64,000 nt of DNA, from positions 1,411,938 through 1,475,937 of the forward strand of contig NW_019091490.1 of NCBI RefSeq assembly GCF_001949145.1, given 5' to 3'. Numbering within the stretch: position 1 is the stretch's first letter; the number at the start of each line of letters is the position of its first letter. The notes under the pieces were generated by a model. The model searched no databases. It worked only from the letters and a program-made list of their open reading frames with translations, and had not been told where the DNA came from. Origin of the DNA: Acanthaster planci. Lineage: Eukaryota; Echinodermata; Asteroidea; Valvatida; Acanthasteridae. A program made the position numbers and the translations under genes. Below are positions 1-11,668 of this stretch, piece by piece.

Positions 1-603
1 ACTCGCGAGTTTTTTTTTCCAGTAGGCTGGAACGTGACACCGATTTCAGGGTGCATGATTTACTGCAGTGGCAGCCATAACTTGCCAATATCGGCTCAGT
101 AAATGTGGTCGCCCAATAGCCTCGTGCGGATTCCTGCTCGTCACGAAGCACATCGAATTTCAGCCCCTCGAAGGGAAGGAAGGACGTCATTTTTGGCCCT
201 GAAAATGCCAAAAAATTGCTCATAGAGGAATTCCAATCCCTTATGGGGGAGGTAAGCCAGGTAGATCAATACAGCCTTCCTACTTGGTGTCACTCCTCAC
301 CTGTACGGACTTCGTGTTTGTTTAGCATTGACATTCTTGCAACCCATCTTGTATCACTTAGTAAAAATAACCAGCGACCAGGCCTCATCATCATGACACG
401 GGATGCTAGATTTATTGTCAATAACCACATTCCTGGGCAAGGTTAGCCCCCGAATCAACAATTAAAGATCATTTTGCGGCACATGAATGGCTTTATGGGG
501 ACTTATGTGGTACCCTTAAAGGGTGCGAGCAGACCGAGACGGTAATAATAACTATACATTATCATTGGTTTTTCTTTTACACTGATAATCTGTGTTTTTT
601 CAG

Positions 604-654
604 AATATGCGGTGGCTGAGGATGGCCAATACCATGCAGTGGACAAGAACGCAA
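604..654 (+). CDS. Exon-like 51-nt segment, gene unknown
   Basis: A good pyrimidine tract and branch-point-like CTGATAAT precede a TTTTTTCAG acceptor ending at 603. A donor-like GTAAAA follows at 655. One frame is open, reading YAVAEDGQYHAVDKNA, with incoming and outgoing phase 1, so the segment is a symmetric 51-nt cassette. It is on the same strand as ZNG1, but its peptide does not align to any ZNG1 segment I know. Its phase also does not match the phase-0 start of the 20043 exon, so at least one more exon would be needed between them. It could be a real micro-exon of ZNG1 or of another gene, or chance. The splice context, not homology, supports it. Confidence 0.22.
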
Positions 655-1288
655 GTAAAAGTTTGACCATAATATCGTACTCAGTTATTTTGCAAGATAG
701 GGACATGCGTTGCTTCTCCATGTGCACTGTGGAGGGAACAAAAACATTTCCTGTCCTCGGTAGTCAATCCTTTGTTTAAAACGGGTCCGTGGAAGTGTAT
801 GCGCTTGTTTTGGGGAGAGTGGTGTGGGAACAAAGGGATACAAAATGCCCTGTCCTCTGAGGTATCGAACCGTATGACTTGTGTACACTGTATTGGGTAG
901 ACAGTCTGGTACAGCCGCCCTTGGTGGTTACAGCCCAGGAATGAGTTCGCGAACAATGCACAGTTTATTCCGAGAAACATGCACACTGCTCCCTCGGAAC
1001 AGAGGGTGTTGTACCTCATAGGTTCGGCTGGAGCCGAACCTCGACTTCTAGTACATAGCCGGTGATACACAGGACAGATCGGGTGCTTTCTCCATGACTC
1101 CACAGAGTAGATTGATCATAATGTTATCTTTCACTGGCCAAAAAATACAAGAAGCTTGCTACTTTAAATTAAAAATGAGTCTAATCATTGATGTACATCT
1201 CTTAACGATGTACGTCATGCTCATTGATGTACCTCACAACGTGAGATGGACATCGCCGACGTAGTGGATGCTAAACCTCATCATTGCC

Positions 1289-1544
1289 NNNNNNNNNNNN
1301 NNNNNNNNNNNNNNNNNNNNNNNNNNNNNNNNNNNNNNNNNNNNNNNNNNNNNNNNNNNNNNNNNNNNNNNNNNNNNNNNNNNNNNNNNNNNNNNNNNNN
1401 NNNNNNNNNNNNNNNNNNNNNNNNNNNNNNNNNNNNNNNNNNNNNNNNNNNNNNNNNNNNNNNNNNNNNNNNNNNNNNNNNNNNNNNNNNNNNNNNNNNN
1501 NNNNNNNNNNNNNNNNNNNNNNNNNNNNNNNNNNNNNNNNNNNN
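1289..1544. other. Assembly gap (256 N)
   Basis: Run of undetermined bases. Short open frames spanning it are artefacts of N translation. A missing ZNG1 exon could lie here. Confidence 0.99.
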
Positions 1545-4500
1545 AGAAAAGCTGGTACAACTAGCAAATTAGCTGCTGTGAGGAACATGCCTTCTTATTA
1601 GTACGATTTCTCTAACATTTTGTAGCACTTGTGTAGTAGTAGAGAGGTCTGACAATGACCACTGCGCTGAATCTCTTTGCCCAGCAAGAGGGGAAGTTTT
1701 ACAAGAAATGCTTCGAGTTATCGAAAATCAAATTACACTGGGGAGAAGGTGACGAGGTTTCAAGTATTATCTGCGGGTTTTTGACCTGAGCAGGCAAACC
1801 ACTTGTCCCCAGCCACTTGTCCAGACTTTTCACTGACCCCAGCTCTCTTGTCAAGAACCGAGTTTACCGTGAGATGGACACCCGCCCCTGGGCGACTGTC
1901 CTCGGCGAGTGATGAGCCGGTTCAGGTACGGGCCAGCGAGCCATGCCCGGCGGCGGTCCCTGAAGTCCGCCCATAATAGCCAGCTGTGTGTAGAAGCCGT
2001 GCAGATCAACCGAGCCGCTAAACAAATCAACAGTGTTTACTTAGCAATTAAAGATTAATGATTTCCCCATTCGCACTTAACTCGCGAAATTTCACAGTTG
2101 CGGCACTGGGGATGTTCGTACTTCCCATCTCCCCCCCCGTCCTCTCAACAGCCATGCCCTGTTCCTTACCGTCCTGTCAAGCTGGGGGCCCACCCGGTCA
2201 CTGCATGCTCGGTCAGAGTGCGCCTCCGGCCCCGCAGGCAGTTTTTAACCCACTCGTCAGAAACCCTGTTGTTGCACCCGTGGGCTATAGTGCCATGCCA
2301 TACTTTTTTTTCGAGTAACGACCGCAGCTAAGCGAAAGTGACAAGCCGGTACATGATCCGCGTTTTTTGTCTGACTCGTCTAGCACCCAACCCCTCAGCG
2401 GGGAAAAAAAGACTGATCTGTATTTTACTGGAGAAACCCAGCCTCCATCGGGGACAACAGGATCGATGAAGTACATGTACATGTACGTTCCAGATCCCCG
2501 CGTCGAGTGACATATTTTTTTTCAGTGCGTTGTTCTCTGGGGCGCGAATTAGTCTCAATGCTTTTACCAGCTGGTGTTTGGATAAAATTAACCGTGTCTA
2601 TTTTTTGCGGCTATTAAATCAAAGGATTTATTACGGTCAACTTAGGTCGGTCTTCCGTTTGTCTTTGACCTGGTGTCAGTGTGTATTGACCTTATAATTA
2701 AAAAATGTCCACTTTCAAACTGTTCCATATAAAAAACCAGATGTCGACAGTCGAAGTGGGTACATATACCTTTTGTGTACCAAGTTCATATACCGTGAGA
2801 CTCATGGCTTAACTGGGGTGTATAGAGGGCACACATAATAGGCACAGAGAGATACACATCCACATAGGCAGCAGCAGAAAAATCATAGTTTCAGACGGTG
2901 GAGGCCCAATTGGGGGCGGGGCGTGATCCCCAAGGCTTTCTTAGGTACGCCACTACCGAGACATTTCTCTCATGCCACGTTTACGTCAAAGCAACGCATG
3001 CTTGGTTCTACTGTGTTTATTCCACTTAATACATGAGCATGTCTTGTGTATTTTCCCTACGTAGAGCAACTGTATCTGGAGTCGTTGGAGATTGTTTAAC
3101 GGGTCTTGTCGACTGAAGTTCTGAGGACCTCTTGCTCTGTATCCATCTCCAAAGTGGCCTCTTATTTCTCTTCTCTTTAAAACCCAATGTCACCATATGG
3201 GGGGTTAGGTACCCGTGGCCGGGAAAGGTTCAAACGTCAACCTACAACTACGCCACCGACGGTGATGGTGCCCAACCAAATCTGCAATCTGCGCCTGCAT
3301 AGGTGCACAGCACCTCTTGTGATCCGGGGGGAAGGGGGTTACGCCATGCTTACTTACAAAACGGCACTGACATGCACCGTGTTACGGGATTTTTTTTTCA
3401 GCACGAGAGTGCGTCGACTTTGCAAATGACAATATTATCAGTCGTAATTGAGCCAAGTCCGGATGAGATATATGCATCTGTCTAATTACCCTTTTATCAT
3501 TCGCCAGACTGCCTCCTCTGCCCCCCCTACCACTCCGGGAGAAAATTTTGTCACAATTGCAAGATTGCGCGCTGCCTTGCTGCAGCCGACAAGAATTGTA
3601 TTGTGTAAGGCCGGCCGAAAGGGCAATCATGCGTCCGAGCCTTTCAGGCCCAGAGACCGAGTTGAGTAAATTAGATGGGTAATTGGAAGATTTTCTTAGG
3701 ATTCTTTTTTTCGTCCTGTCTCCCATTTTCGGCTCCTTCAGAAGCGTTCCCGGTTTTACATCCACCTCCCCCCTATCTTCTTCGCCTTGGCAGCAATTCT
3801 GCTCGAAATGAACATCAAAGCAAGCACGAGCGCGCTGGCCTTTTCATTTGACAAGAATGAATTAGCGCTCATTTGGGGCGGCTCGATGTCATTTTTTTTA
3901 CACACCGGCTGATTGAGGAGAGACCGCGCGCTCTGCTGTGTCCTTCACCAGCCGTCCGCATCCGCACATAACACCGCGCGCGACACGATATAATGGTCGC
4001 AGGCAAGGCGAGATAACTTCTTTTACTGCACAGCCGCGCTATTCTCCCTGGGGTCGACATTTTGTTCAGAGGCAGCCAGCTTGAACTAACGTCTACGTGC
4101 CTCCTCTTTTTACCCCCTTTTTGTAACTCAAGCTTGCCGACGTGGCGAGCAATTAAACAGGAACTTGAGACGATGCATTAACAGTGGAATCACCCCTCTT
4201 GTGAAATGTTGCCACTTCGGTAATCCGGAAAGCTTAGGAGGCTAGAGACAGTTCTGAAAAGTACAACCGTCAGTTCTTTTTAAAAATAATAACAGCAGAT
4301 TTTTATAGACAAAGTAGTCGATAAGTCGAAGTAGTTTCATTTTTTACCGAACTGAACCTATATCTTGACAGCCACACGATGAAGGGTAACAAATCCAATC
4401 GCGATGCCAATCGTGCATTGTTAACAATATCAAAACTCACTTTTCACAATGAAACATGAATATGTTAACGCAGCAAAAATGAACCCCGAGCTGGACGAAG

Positions 4501-4959
4501 GGAGGGCGCAATTTTGCTAGCAATGTGGGCTCCTTTGGTGTGAATCATTAGTCTCCATTATAATGGTGGGAACTGCACTTCGCTGGTTTATAAACGACTA
4601 TGAAATGCACGCCCAAAACGATATTGAATACTGCCCTTCAACCTGGCTCTTTTGAACCGATGAGGGGGTGCCTCTAGTCGTTGCTTGAGCTCCATCTACC
4701 GAAACTTCCAAGCTAGTTTCTAATTCGACGATATGATCGAAAATGAACTACACTGCATCCCCGTATCGATTCACATCGACAGCCCCCAAATCTTTGCGAA
4801 GATTTAGTTCATGAAAGCGAGTCCGTTTTGAGTCGATTCGACTCATCAGACGAGTGTTTAGCTTTGTTTTCCTCGATTTGAAGTCAATGAGAACGATTCC
4901 ATCCCCACGATGGGATGCCACTCCATCGCGGGTTGCTCCCCGGCTCACACCGGTGCCTA

Positions 4960-5100
4960 TTTTCTCATACACTTCGGTGGACAGAGGCATGTTGGAGTAA
5001 AGTGGCTTGCTCAAGGACACAATGTATGGCCAGCAGCTGGATTCGAACCCCACCCGCGACCCTCTTGAGTGACACCCCCCCACTGTGGGCCACCCTTCCG
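4960..5100 (-). mobile_element. tRNA-derived SINE (partial), minus strand
   Basis: Read on the minus strand, this has a pol III B-box-like GGTTCGAATCC (5039-5049) and, about 35 nt upstream, an A-box-like GTGGCCCACAGTGGG (5079-5093). Downstream is a non-tRNA body that includes TCCTTGAGCAAGCCACTTTA. That body resembles the tails of SINEs common in marine invertebrate genomes, as I remember them; this was not checked by search. The 3' end is not clear and the element may run to about 4750. There is no intact tRNA cloverleaf, so a functional tRNA gene is unlikely. Confidence 0.55.
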
Positions 5101-8100
5101 TCAGATTACATGACATTGTGCAGGCCTATCTCATTCCCATGTTCTTCAATACGTAGCTTCTGTAGTTGCTCATTAGGATTCCCTTGCTCTGAATAATATC
5201 ATACATTGGAACCACTGTACTGTCCTCTTCAGTGGAATTAGATGGCAGGCCAATGCTGACATCACTGCATTGTCATACATTATCGGAGCATACTTGACAG
5301 CCTGCCGCTGAATTTCTTACAACCTTGATGTCACTTTACACACAACCGCAACGCAGCCGAGATGACTCGAAGACCTTGAATTTGGATGATTAGAAATTAA
5401 TTTGCGCACCGTGGGGCCATTATTATGACAGACGAAAGCCAGGGGATTGTCACCCGATGGAGAATAGTCTTTGGCTTCTTTACTCCAAGGGACACAACCC
5501 TGAACGCCCCCCTCCAAAAAAGAAAAATATTCTCCGAGCCCCAAACAATTATGCGTCGACGTCTGGCGTGCATTAGATGATTAGTAAACGAGAACCCGTG
5601 TATTACTGACGCAGGGGAGAAAGAAGCGAATCGAGATCAAGCCGTACGAGAAGTCCATCTCGTGTCATTATACGGCCACACGCAGGTCTTCGCGGCACCA
5701 TGAACCGCCATGGCTAATGATCGGGGCCCTTGCCGCCCTTGTAAGGTAGCTTATTCGCGGAAGGAACAACGGGTCCATCTCTTGGCCCCCCTGCCCGCGC
5801 AATCCCGAGCGTCTTGCAACCTTGGCGTGGACTTAACTCGGTAATCGCCGCCGCGCGCCCCTCCCTTTGCCTAGAACCCCCCCCCCCCGTCGTTTCAATT
5901 TCAATTCGGTGTTATTGGACAGATTTTTGTGTCCAGCACGAGCAGTGTCTCGTTATTGTATGCTCACGTTTTTGCCCCAAGTCCTTGAGGGGAAGAAATT
6001 CCCCTGCTGAGTTGGATGTCTAAAGTAGTTGGTGACACTTTGACCTTTGTATCCAAAGCCGTGGACAATGCGCGGGACGCCGAAAGTCAGGTTGATGTTT
6101 GAAGTGTAAATTTTTTTTTTCTGAATGTTGGGCACTTGAACTGAAAGGTGGGGGAATATTCGGTAGAACCTCCCCCAAGAAAGTCAACACGCCGTGCAGT
6201 CAGACAAAAAAGCACCAGAATAAACCACGGGTAGTTTTATGGGTGAAAAATAACATTGGTACAGTGACGAAGTAATCATGTTTAAAAAGTAAATACGTGT
6301 ACTTGCATCAGCGGCCATTGACGCCAGTGCATATTGCTACGGCGATTTAAAGTGGCATATCTCGTCCAAATATCCAAGAGCACTTTCGTCTAAATGCGCT
6401 CACAATGTACATTGTGCGCAGCCTGTTTGTAGGACGCATATCGGCTGCAGACCGCTCAATACGTTGTTTTTGAATAGTTGGTGTTTTATTGTATTCGTAA
6501 CCCGTGTGCCTTGTCGCCTTGCGGAAAGCTCATTAGAAAATGCAACACAGCGTATTCGTGTCCCGTAACAGAACTAAAAGAAATCTGGATATTTAATGGT
6601 AGCTATTGGCTCCTGAGTCGATATTTGTGTTATCGTTTTGAGTGATTGGGAAATTAACCGCAGTCTACTTGATTTTGGTTTTAAAAAACACTGGAAATTT
6701 CATAAGTTAACACTTCACAATTGTGTATTTCCTTACATGTCGTGCCCGTAAACACGGTCATGGTTTTATGCGACCAGCGTGCGCCCAGGGAAAGATTTAC
6801 TCGCGAAACCAGCTTCAGATGACCAAACTTGTTTTTGTTTCATTTTTTGGCGGAACTCTGTGTTGTCACTGGTACTCCACAGTCCTCACTCGACAGTTCA
6901 TTTTACCAAGAAATAACGTCTTCGATCCCGCACCTGTCCTCCAAGTTTGAAGGGTGTCGGGGACGGACATCCTTCCTCGGTAGAATTGAACGTTCATGAG
7001 CAGGTACTTTCCTGATAAGAGTCGACGGCCATTTTGTATACAGCCATGCAACGGGCGGAAACGGCCCGACGTCCGTTTACAAGCCGCTTAAACGAGCATT
7101 ATCGTCCGGAACGATATCAGCGCCAAATTGCACCGGCCATTGACGCAAATTGGAGCGGGCGTGTGCTGAGTCCAGGGGCCGGTACATGCAACGCGCCAAA
7201 GCTGAGCTGACAGGCGACAGAGGCGCTGGTAAAAGAGACAGGCCGGGCAAACCTATCCTCCGTAAACCAGACTTGGGTTTCCATCGTTCAGTTTTTCCCT
7301 CGCCACGGAGACCCTCGCCGATGCCCATTAGACTCAGTTTACTCCTCGTTAACGCTGGCCCATTGCTTTAAATTTTTTTTTTTTTTTTTTACTTCTGAAG
7401 ACTTTAGTGCTCGTTGCAATCGCGCGCCGTGTCAATGACAGCTCCCTGTCTGGCCCGGCACTGTCTGCCCTGACTAGGGAGCGGTATCACGCAGTGTCGC
7501 GTTTTTTTTTGTCGAGAAGGATATCGCTCGCCCTTAATTTCGTTTGGATTAATTCCACTTCAACTCGGATTTGTTGAGAAACGTCTGTTTCGGAAGGTAT
7601 CACTTGCCCCGTTTTTAATGAGCGTGCAGCCAGCGTGTCGCCATGCTACACGCGCGGACTGACAAGGACGAAAAACGAGGAGAGGATTTAGACAATTTGA
7701 GACGGGAACTGAAAAATATTGTCTTGTCACAATATGTGCTTCAGGATGGTTGAGTGCTGCATCCCCTTAAAGACACACCGCGATCTTTGCGCTGGGGCTT
7801 GTTCTTTGGCGTTTCTAAATGTTGGGAAAAGTGCTATGGACCTCTGATTTGGAGTTTCTGTATTACACAAGATTGTCCAATTCTTCAGTTTTGGTAACCT
7901 TAGTTGTGTAAATTTTGGTAACTGTAATTGTAAACAATAAAGCAAGGTCAGTGAAGAATGCTCTCCCGGTATCTTTGTGTATTGTTTGATCCCGAAATGG
8001 TTTAATAACATGAAACATCCATGACTTCGACCTTATTTTTGAACATTGGAGCAATATACATGGACAAGGGAAGAGGCGGTATTTTACCCACAGCGTTAAA

Positions 8101-8711
8101 TCTCAAATACTGTTGCCCTAGCAGTAACGCCATTCGCGTGTGTGTATACTTATTCATTCAACTCGTGGACGTGGAACAACAGAGGACAGTGGTGTCCACA
8201 GTCGACTAAACGTCCAGGTCCTCGAAACAAGTTGGTGTATTAACAAAAAGCCGGCCAACAGGGGTCCGCGCTTAGAGGTGTTCACAAAGTCACGCACGTA
8301 CTCTTCATGTCTTACTTTTCTACCAGAGTGGACAGAACACGAAGGTGTTTCCCTGTTTTCGGTGGTTGGTCATTGGTCCTCGGTGCTAAGTGCCTGTTCT
8401 CATTCTGTGGGGATGCCTTGTCCTTTGCGTTACAGTAAAACACACGTGTGTGGATGTGTGCGTGTGCTCACACAGTTATGTTACTCGTGTGGACACTCCT
8501 TTGTTTTCATGCAGTTGGTGAAAATACTCATTTTTCATGAATTGGAAACAAGTTTTCAGTTGGATTTTTGTAAACCATTTCCTTAGCTGTTCCTCTTCCA
8601 TTTTTATACAACCTGTGACCCTAACCTCCAAATGCCTCTAAACTTTTTCTGAGAAGGGGAAATTTCCCGTGGACATGGGTAAGTCCACAGAGCATCTTCC
8701 CTTCCTGCATC

Positions 8712-8731
8712 ATGTGAACATCTTTTGTTCA
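8712..8731. repeat. Short inverted repeat with TGTTCAC motif
   Basis: ATGTGAACA and TGTTCACAT form a perfect 9-bp stem with a 2-nt loop, and another GTTCACAT copy follows directly. It could be a palindromic protein-binding site; nothing more can be said. Confidence 0.4.
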
Positions 8732-11634
8732 CATGTTCACATTAGGTACGTATTAGGTAGCATACACTCACGTGGCTTTGCATCCCATCAAGATGGTCTA
8801 GACATGAAGCACCCTGTCTCAGACAAAAGGTCAATGCTGAAAATAATGCCTGGACTCTTTTTCATCGAGTGGTGCACGGACGACCTCGACCCTCTCTCCG
8901 GTCTAACTTTTTTTTTATCAATTCTTGTTTTAAACTGAAGCATCGTCTCCCTGTCAGTGCACGACTGGCGCCTTTAATTTTCTTTCCAAAGATCATCTCG
9001 TTAACGTGAAAATTTTGTCCATTCATCTGCACGTGTAGTGGAAAGGAATATGGAGCGGAAGTGCAGAATGACTGCGTGGCGGGTACACGAGTGTTCTCCC
9101 ATGGACACTGAACTCGGCTTGTCTACCACACTTCACGGGACCATCATTGCATTTCTTTCGAGGACTGTCACACGGAAAACGTGTCATTGCCAGCTCGAGA
9201 TGACTTCCAACAAAACAACTGAAGTTGGAACTGATGGGAGGCACTCGTGCCTCTCGTTTAACGCGTCTTCTTCACTTTTCTCGCACGTTCTTGAGCACTT
9301 GACGGCCGATCGCTTACCACGATCGCAGACCTCACCAACGATTCGGATCATCAACAACCGACCGTCTCACTTAAGCTTCGGCCTTGTGTCGACGGCGCAT
9401 CGTCCCCCTCGTGTTGTCTCTTTGCTTGTCTGCATGCATGTCCTTATAGCCCGCCATATCGGTGTCGGGGGGGGGGCTCGCTCTCGACTGTCGCGCGCGG
9501 TCAGCTCAGCTGCCGCACAGCATCGGAGGAAGTCGAAAGGTGCAAACCAGTGTACCCGACGCCCGGCTGGAAATATCATCCGAACGTCAATATGTACTCG
9601 GTGCCAGGTTTGAACCTGCATGCCTGCGTGGCCCATGCCGTGCCTGACCTGTGTAGCCCCCGCTGCCCTCCGCCGCGCACGCTGCGCCAGCAATAACATT
9701 TGCACAGAAGCGGGGAGGAAACCTTGTCTCCCGCGCGACTCCCGGAAGTGCCCACGATTGAACGGGCGACATTCGAGAGCCAGGCAGCGGGGCGGAAGCC
9801 GCGCGTCAGCGCCGGAAACCGCCGGCATTGGACGGTGCACGCGGGACGACTTGCGCTGGCACGCTCCGCCGACACGTTGATCCTCGGAAGCGGAGCGAGG
9901 GCCAGCCAGCTACCGTGTAAACCATCCACTTGCCCCCGATACACGATACAGACTTCACGGTCAATTGTATATCCAAGTCGCCTCCCTGTAAACGGTTATG
10001 GCTTTGCCAGAAGGACGACTTGTTGAGCCATCATTCAACCATGCATGCCTAATTTGTAAACTTAGAAGTGTACAAAATTCGCGGGCATGCCGACAAATAC
10101 TAATTAATCACCTTGGAAAACGCACTCTCACCTTCATTGGTGGTCATTAATTCCATCTTCTGTTCCCGTGATATCTGATACACATGGATGCGATTTCAGA
10201 TGTCAAACTCACTTTTCACGGATTTCGTTTTTTCTTTAAATGTTTGGAAAGCTGAGGATCTGCCCCTCTCAGGCAGACGCGCTGATGTCTGAGATGGTGT
10301 CAGCTGTACATTAAAGCTGCGTAGTCGGCAATGCTAGTTGGTGAGGAAGACCATTAAACTATGCATGCATTTTTTCATGGGGGGGGAGTTGCCACAGAAT
10401 GACAAAGATTTCTTCTTCTAGAAATGAGGAAATCTTTACAGCAATTTCTTGTTTTCGAAACCGTGTCAAAAATGTAAATGTTTTTGTTCAGAAACTAAAT
10501 TCAGAGCAGTATCAACAGCACTCTTGCTTCTTTGACGAAAATGGAACAGTGTTCCACTTGTGGTGAGAGCAACGAACAAACAAACACCCTTGACCTCTCT
10601 ACACACTTCACAATATTGTCTAGCCGACAACAGAGAATTTGTGGGTTTGAATGCGTCGCTCGTACAGTGTGCAGCCACACTCTGGAGGTACGCTTTTTTC
10701 AGATCAACAGCAACTTTTTTTTTCATATCGACAACGTCATCGTGTTTGTGTGACTCGCAGGCTTTACAGTGGGGAATAACAAAACCGCGTATCTCAAGTG
10801 ATTGCAAGGAGAGACGCCGATAAAGTAAACAAACAAGCAAACAAACAAAAGAAACCACGTTACCTATTCCGTCCCAGACCCCTTTGCGATAGTATCTCTC
10901 CGGTTCTGCTGTGCGCCTCCAACTTTTTCACCACCCCATAAAAACAAAAAACGGAGCTCGAAGACGTCCACATCTCTTCCCTACCCGTTCCGTCTTCTCT
11001 CTCGTCGACAATTGAAACCTAATTTCAACACGGCCCTCGAAAAAACCCCGCATAACCTCCCCGAACGCGGTTGACATAACCCAGTTGCAGGGTAAACCCA
11101 AGGTGCAAATATTGCTGTGCGGTCGAGTCTTCATCTTGTAAAGAACGTCCCTCCTTGCGCGCATTTTTTTGGGGGTTGTTAGTTGTTGGCAGAACCTCTT
11201 CCGTTGATACACCTGTGACCCCCAGGGGTCGCGGCGAAGGGGAGGGGAGGATGGGGGGATGTTTGACTGGGCAGCTCCGGGCTGTCCTAGATCGGTTGGG
11301 AGGGGGACAGCGCTCGGCGACACCGGAAACTGTTTTCTTTTCATTTTCGTCAAAGGAACCGTAGAGGGGCTCCGCGAGAAGCTGTTTGCCAGCGAAGACG
11401 TCATAATTTCAGGGAGGAAACTGCCGTCCATGCTCAGCGTTCCTCTCGTTTTTTATTTATACTTTTTGCATTTTTTATAGGTTTTCCCGACCGAATTCAT
11501 CATCTTCGCACACGAATTAGCTACACTTTCATTCAAATAAGCAGGAAATAGACTGACGATCTAGATCACCTTTTAAAGAGCAAAACTGATCATTCAATTT
11601 CATTCTAAGAGCGTGCGATTGTTCAATTTTGTTA

Positions 11635-11668
11635 TTCCAAAAGTGAAGGGTCAGCCTTCATTTTGGAA
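11635..11668. repeat. Imperfect hairpin in AT-rich DNA
   Basis: TTCCAAAAGTGAAGG pairs with CCTTCATTTTGGAA across a 5-nt loop, with one bulged base. At about 34 nt it is too short for a typical animal microRNA precursor. It sits in AT-rich sequence (about 11.5-12.4 kb) with no coding signal. Confidence 0.4.

Noticed and set aside
164-251. Open segment ending at GAG|GTAAG with peptide KKLLIEEFQSLMGE
   Set aside because: Coding-like ending and good donor, but the acceptor lacks a pyrimidine tract and no family is recognised.
1234-1601. Open frames spanning the first N gap
   Set aside because: Made of N codons; artefact of the gap.
5039-5100. Functional tRNA gene
   Set aside because: A- and B-box words are present but no cloverleaf stems; better explained as a SINE head.
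8660-8680. GGGGAAATTTCCC as an NF-kB site
   Set aside because: Palindrome resembles a kB site but the spacing is too long for the 10-bp consensus; single isolated match.
9367-9944. Overlapping open frames of 120-190 codons on both strands near 9.0-9.9 kb
   Set aside because: GC-rich DNA with few stops; several mutually overlapping frames, none with family similarity.
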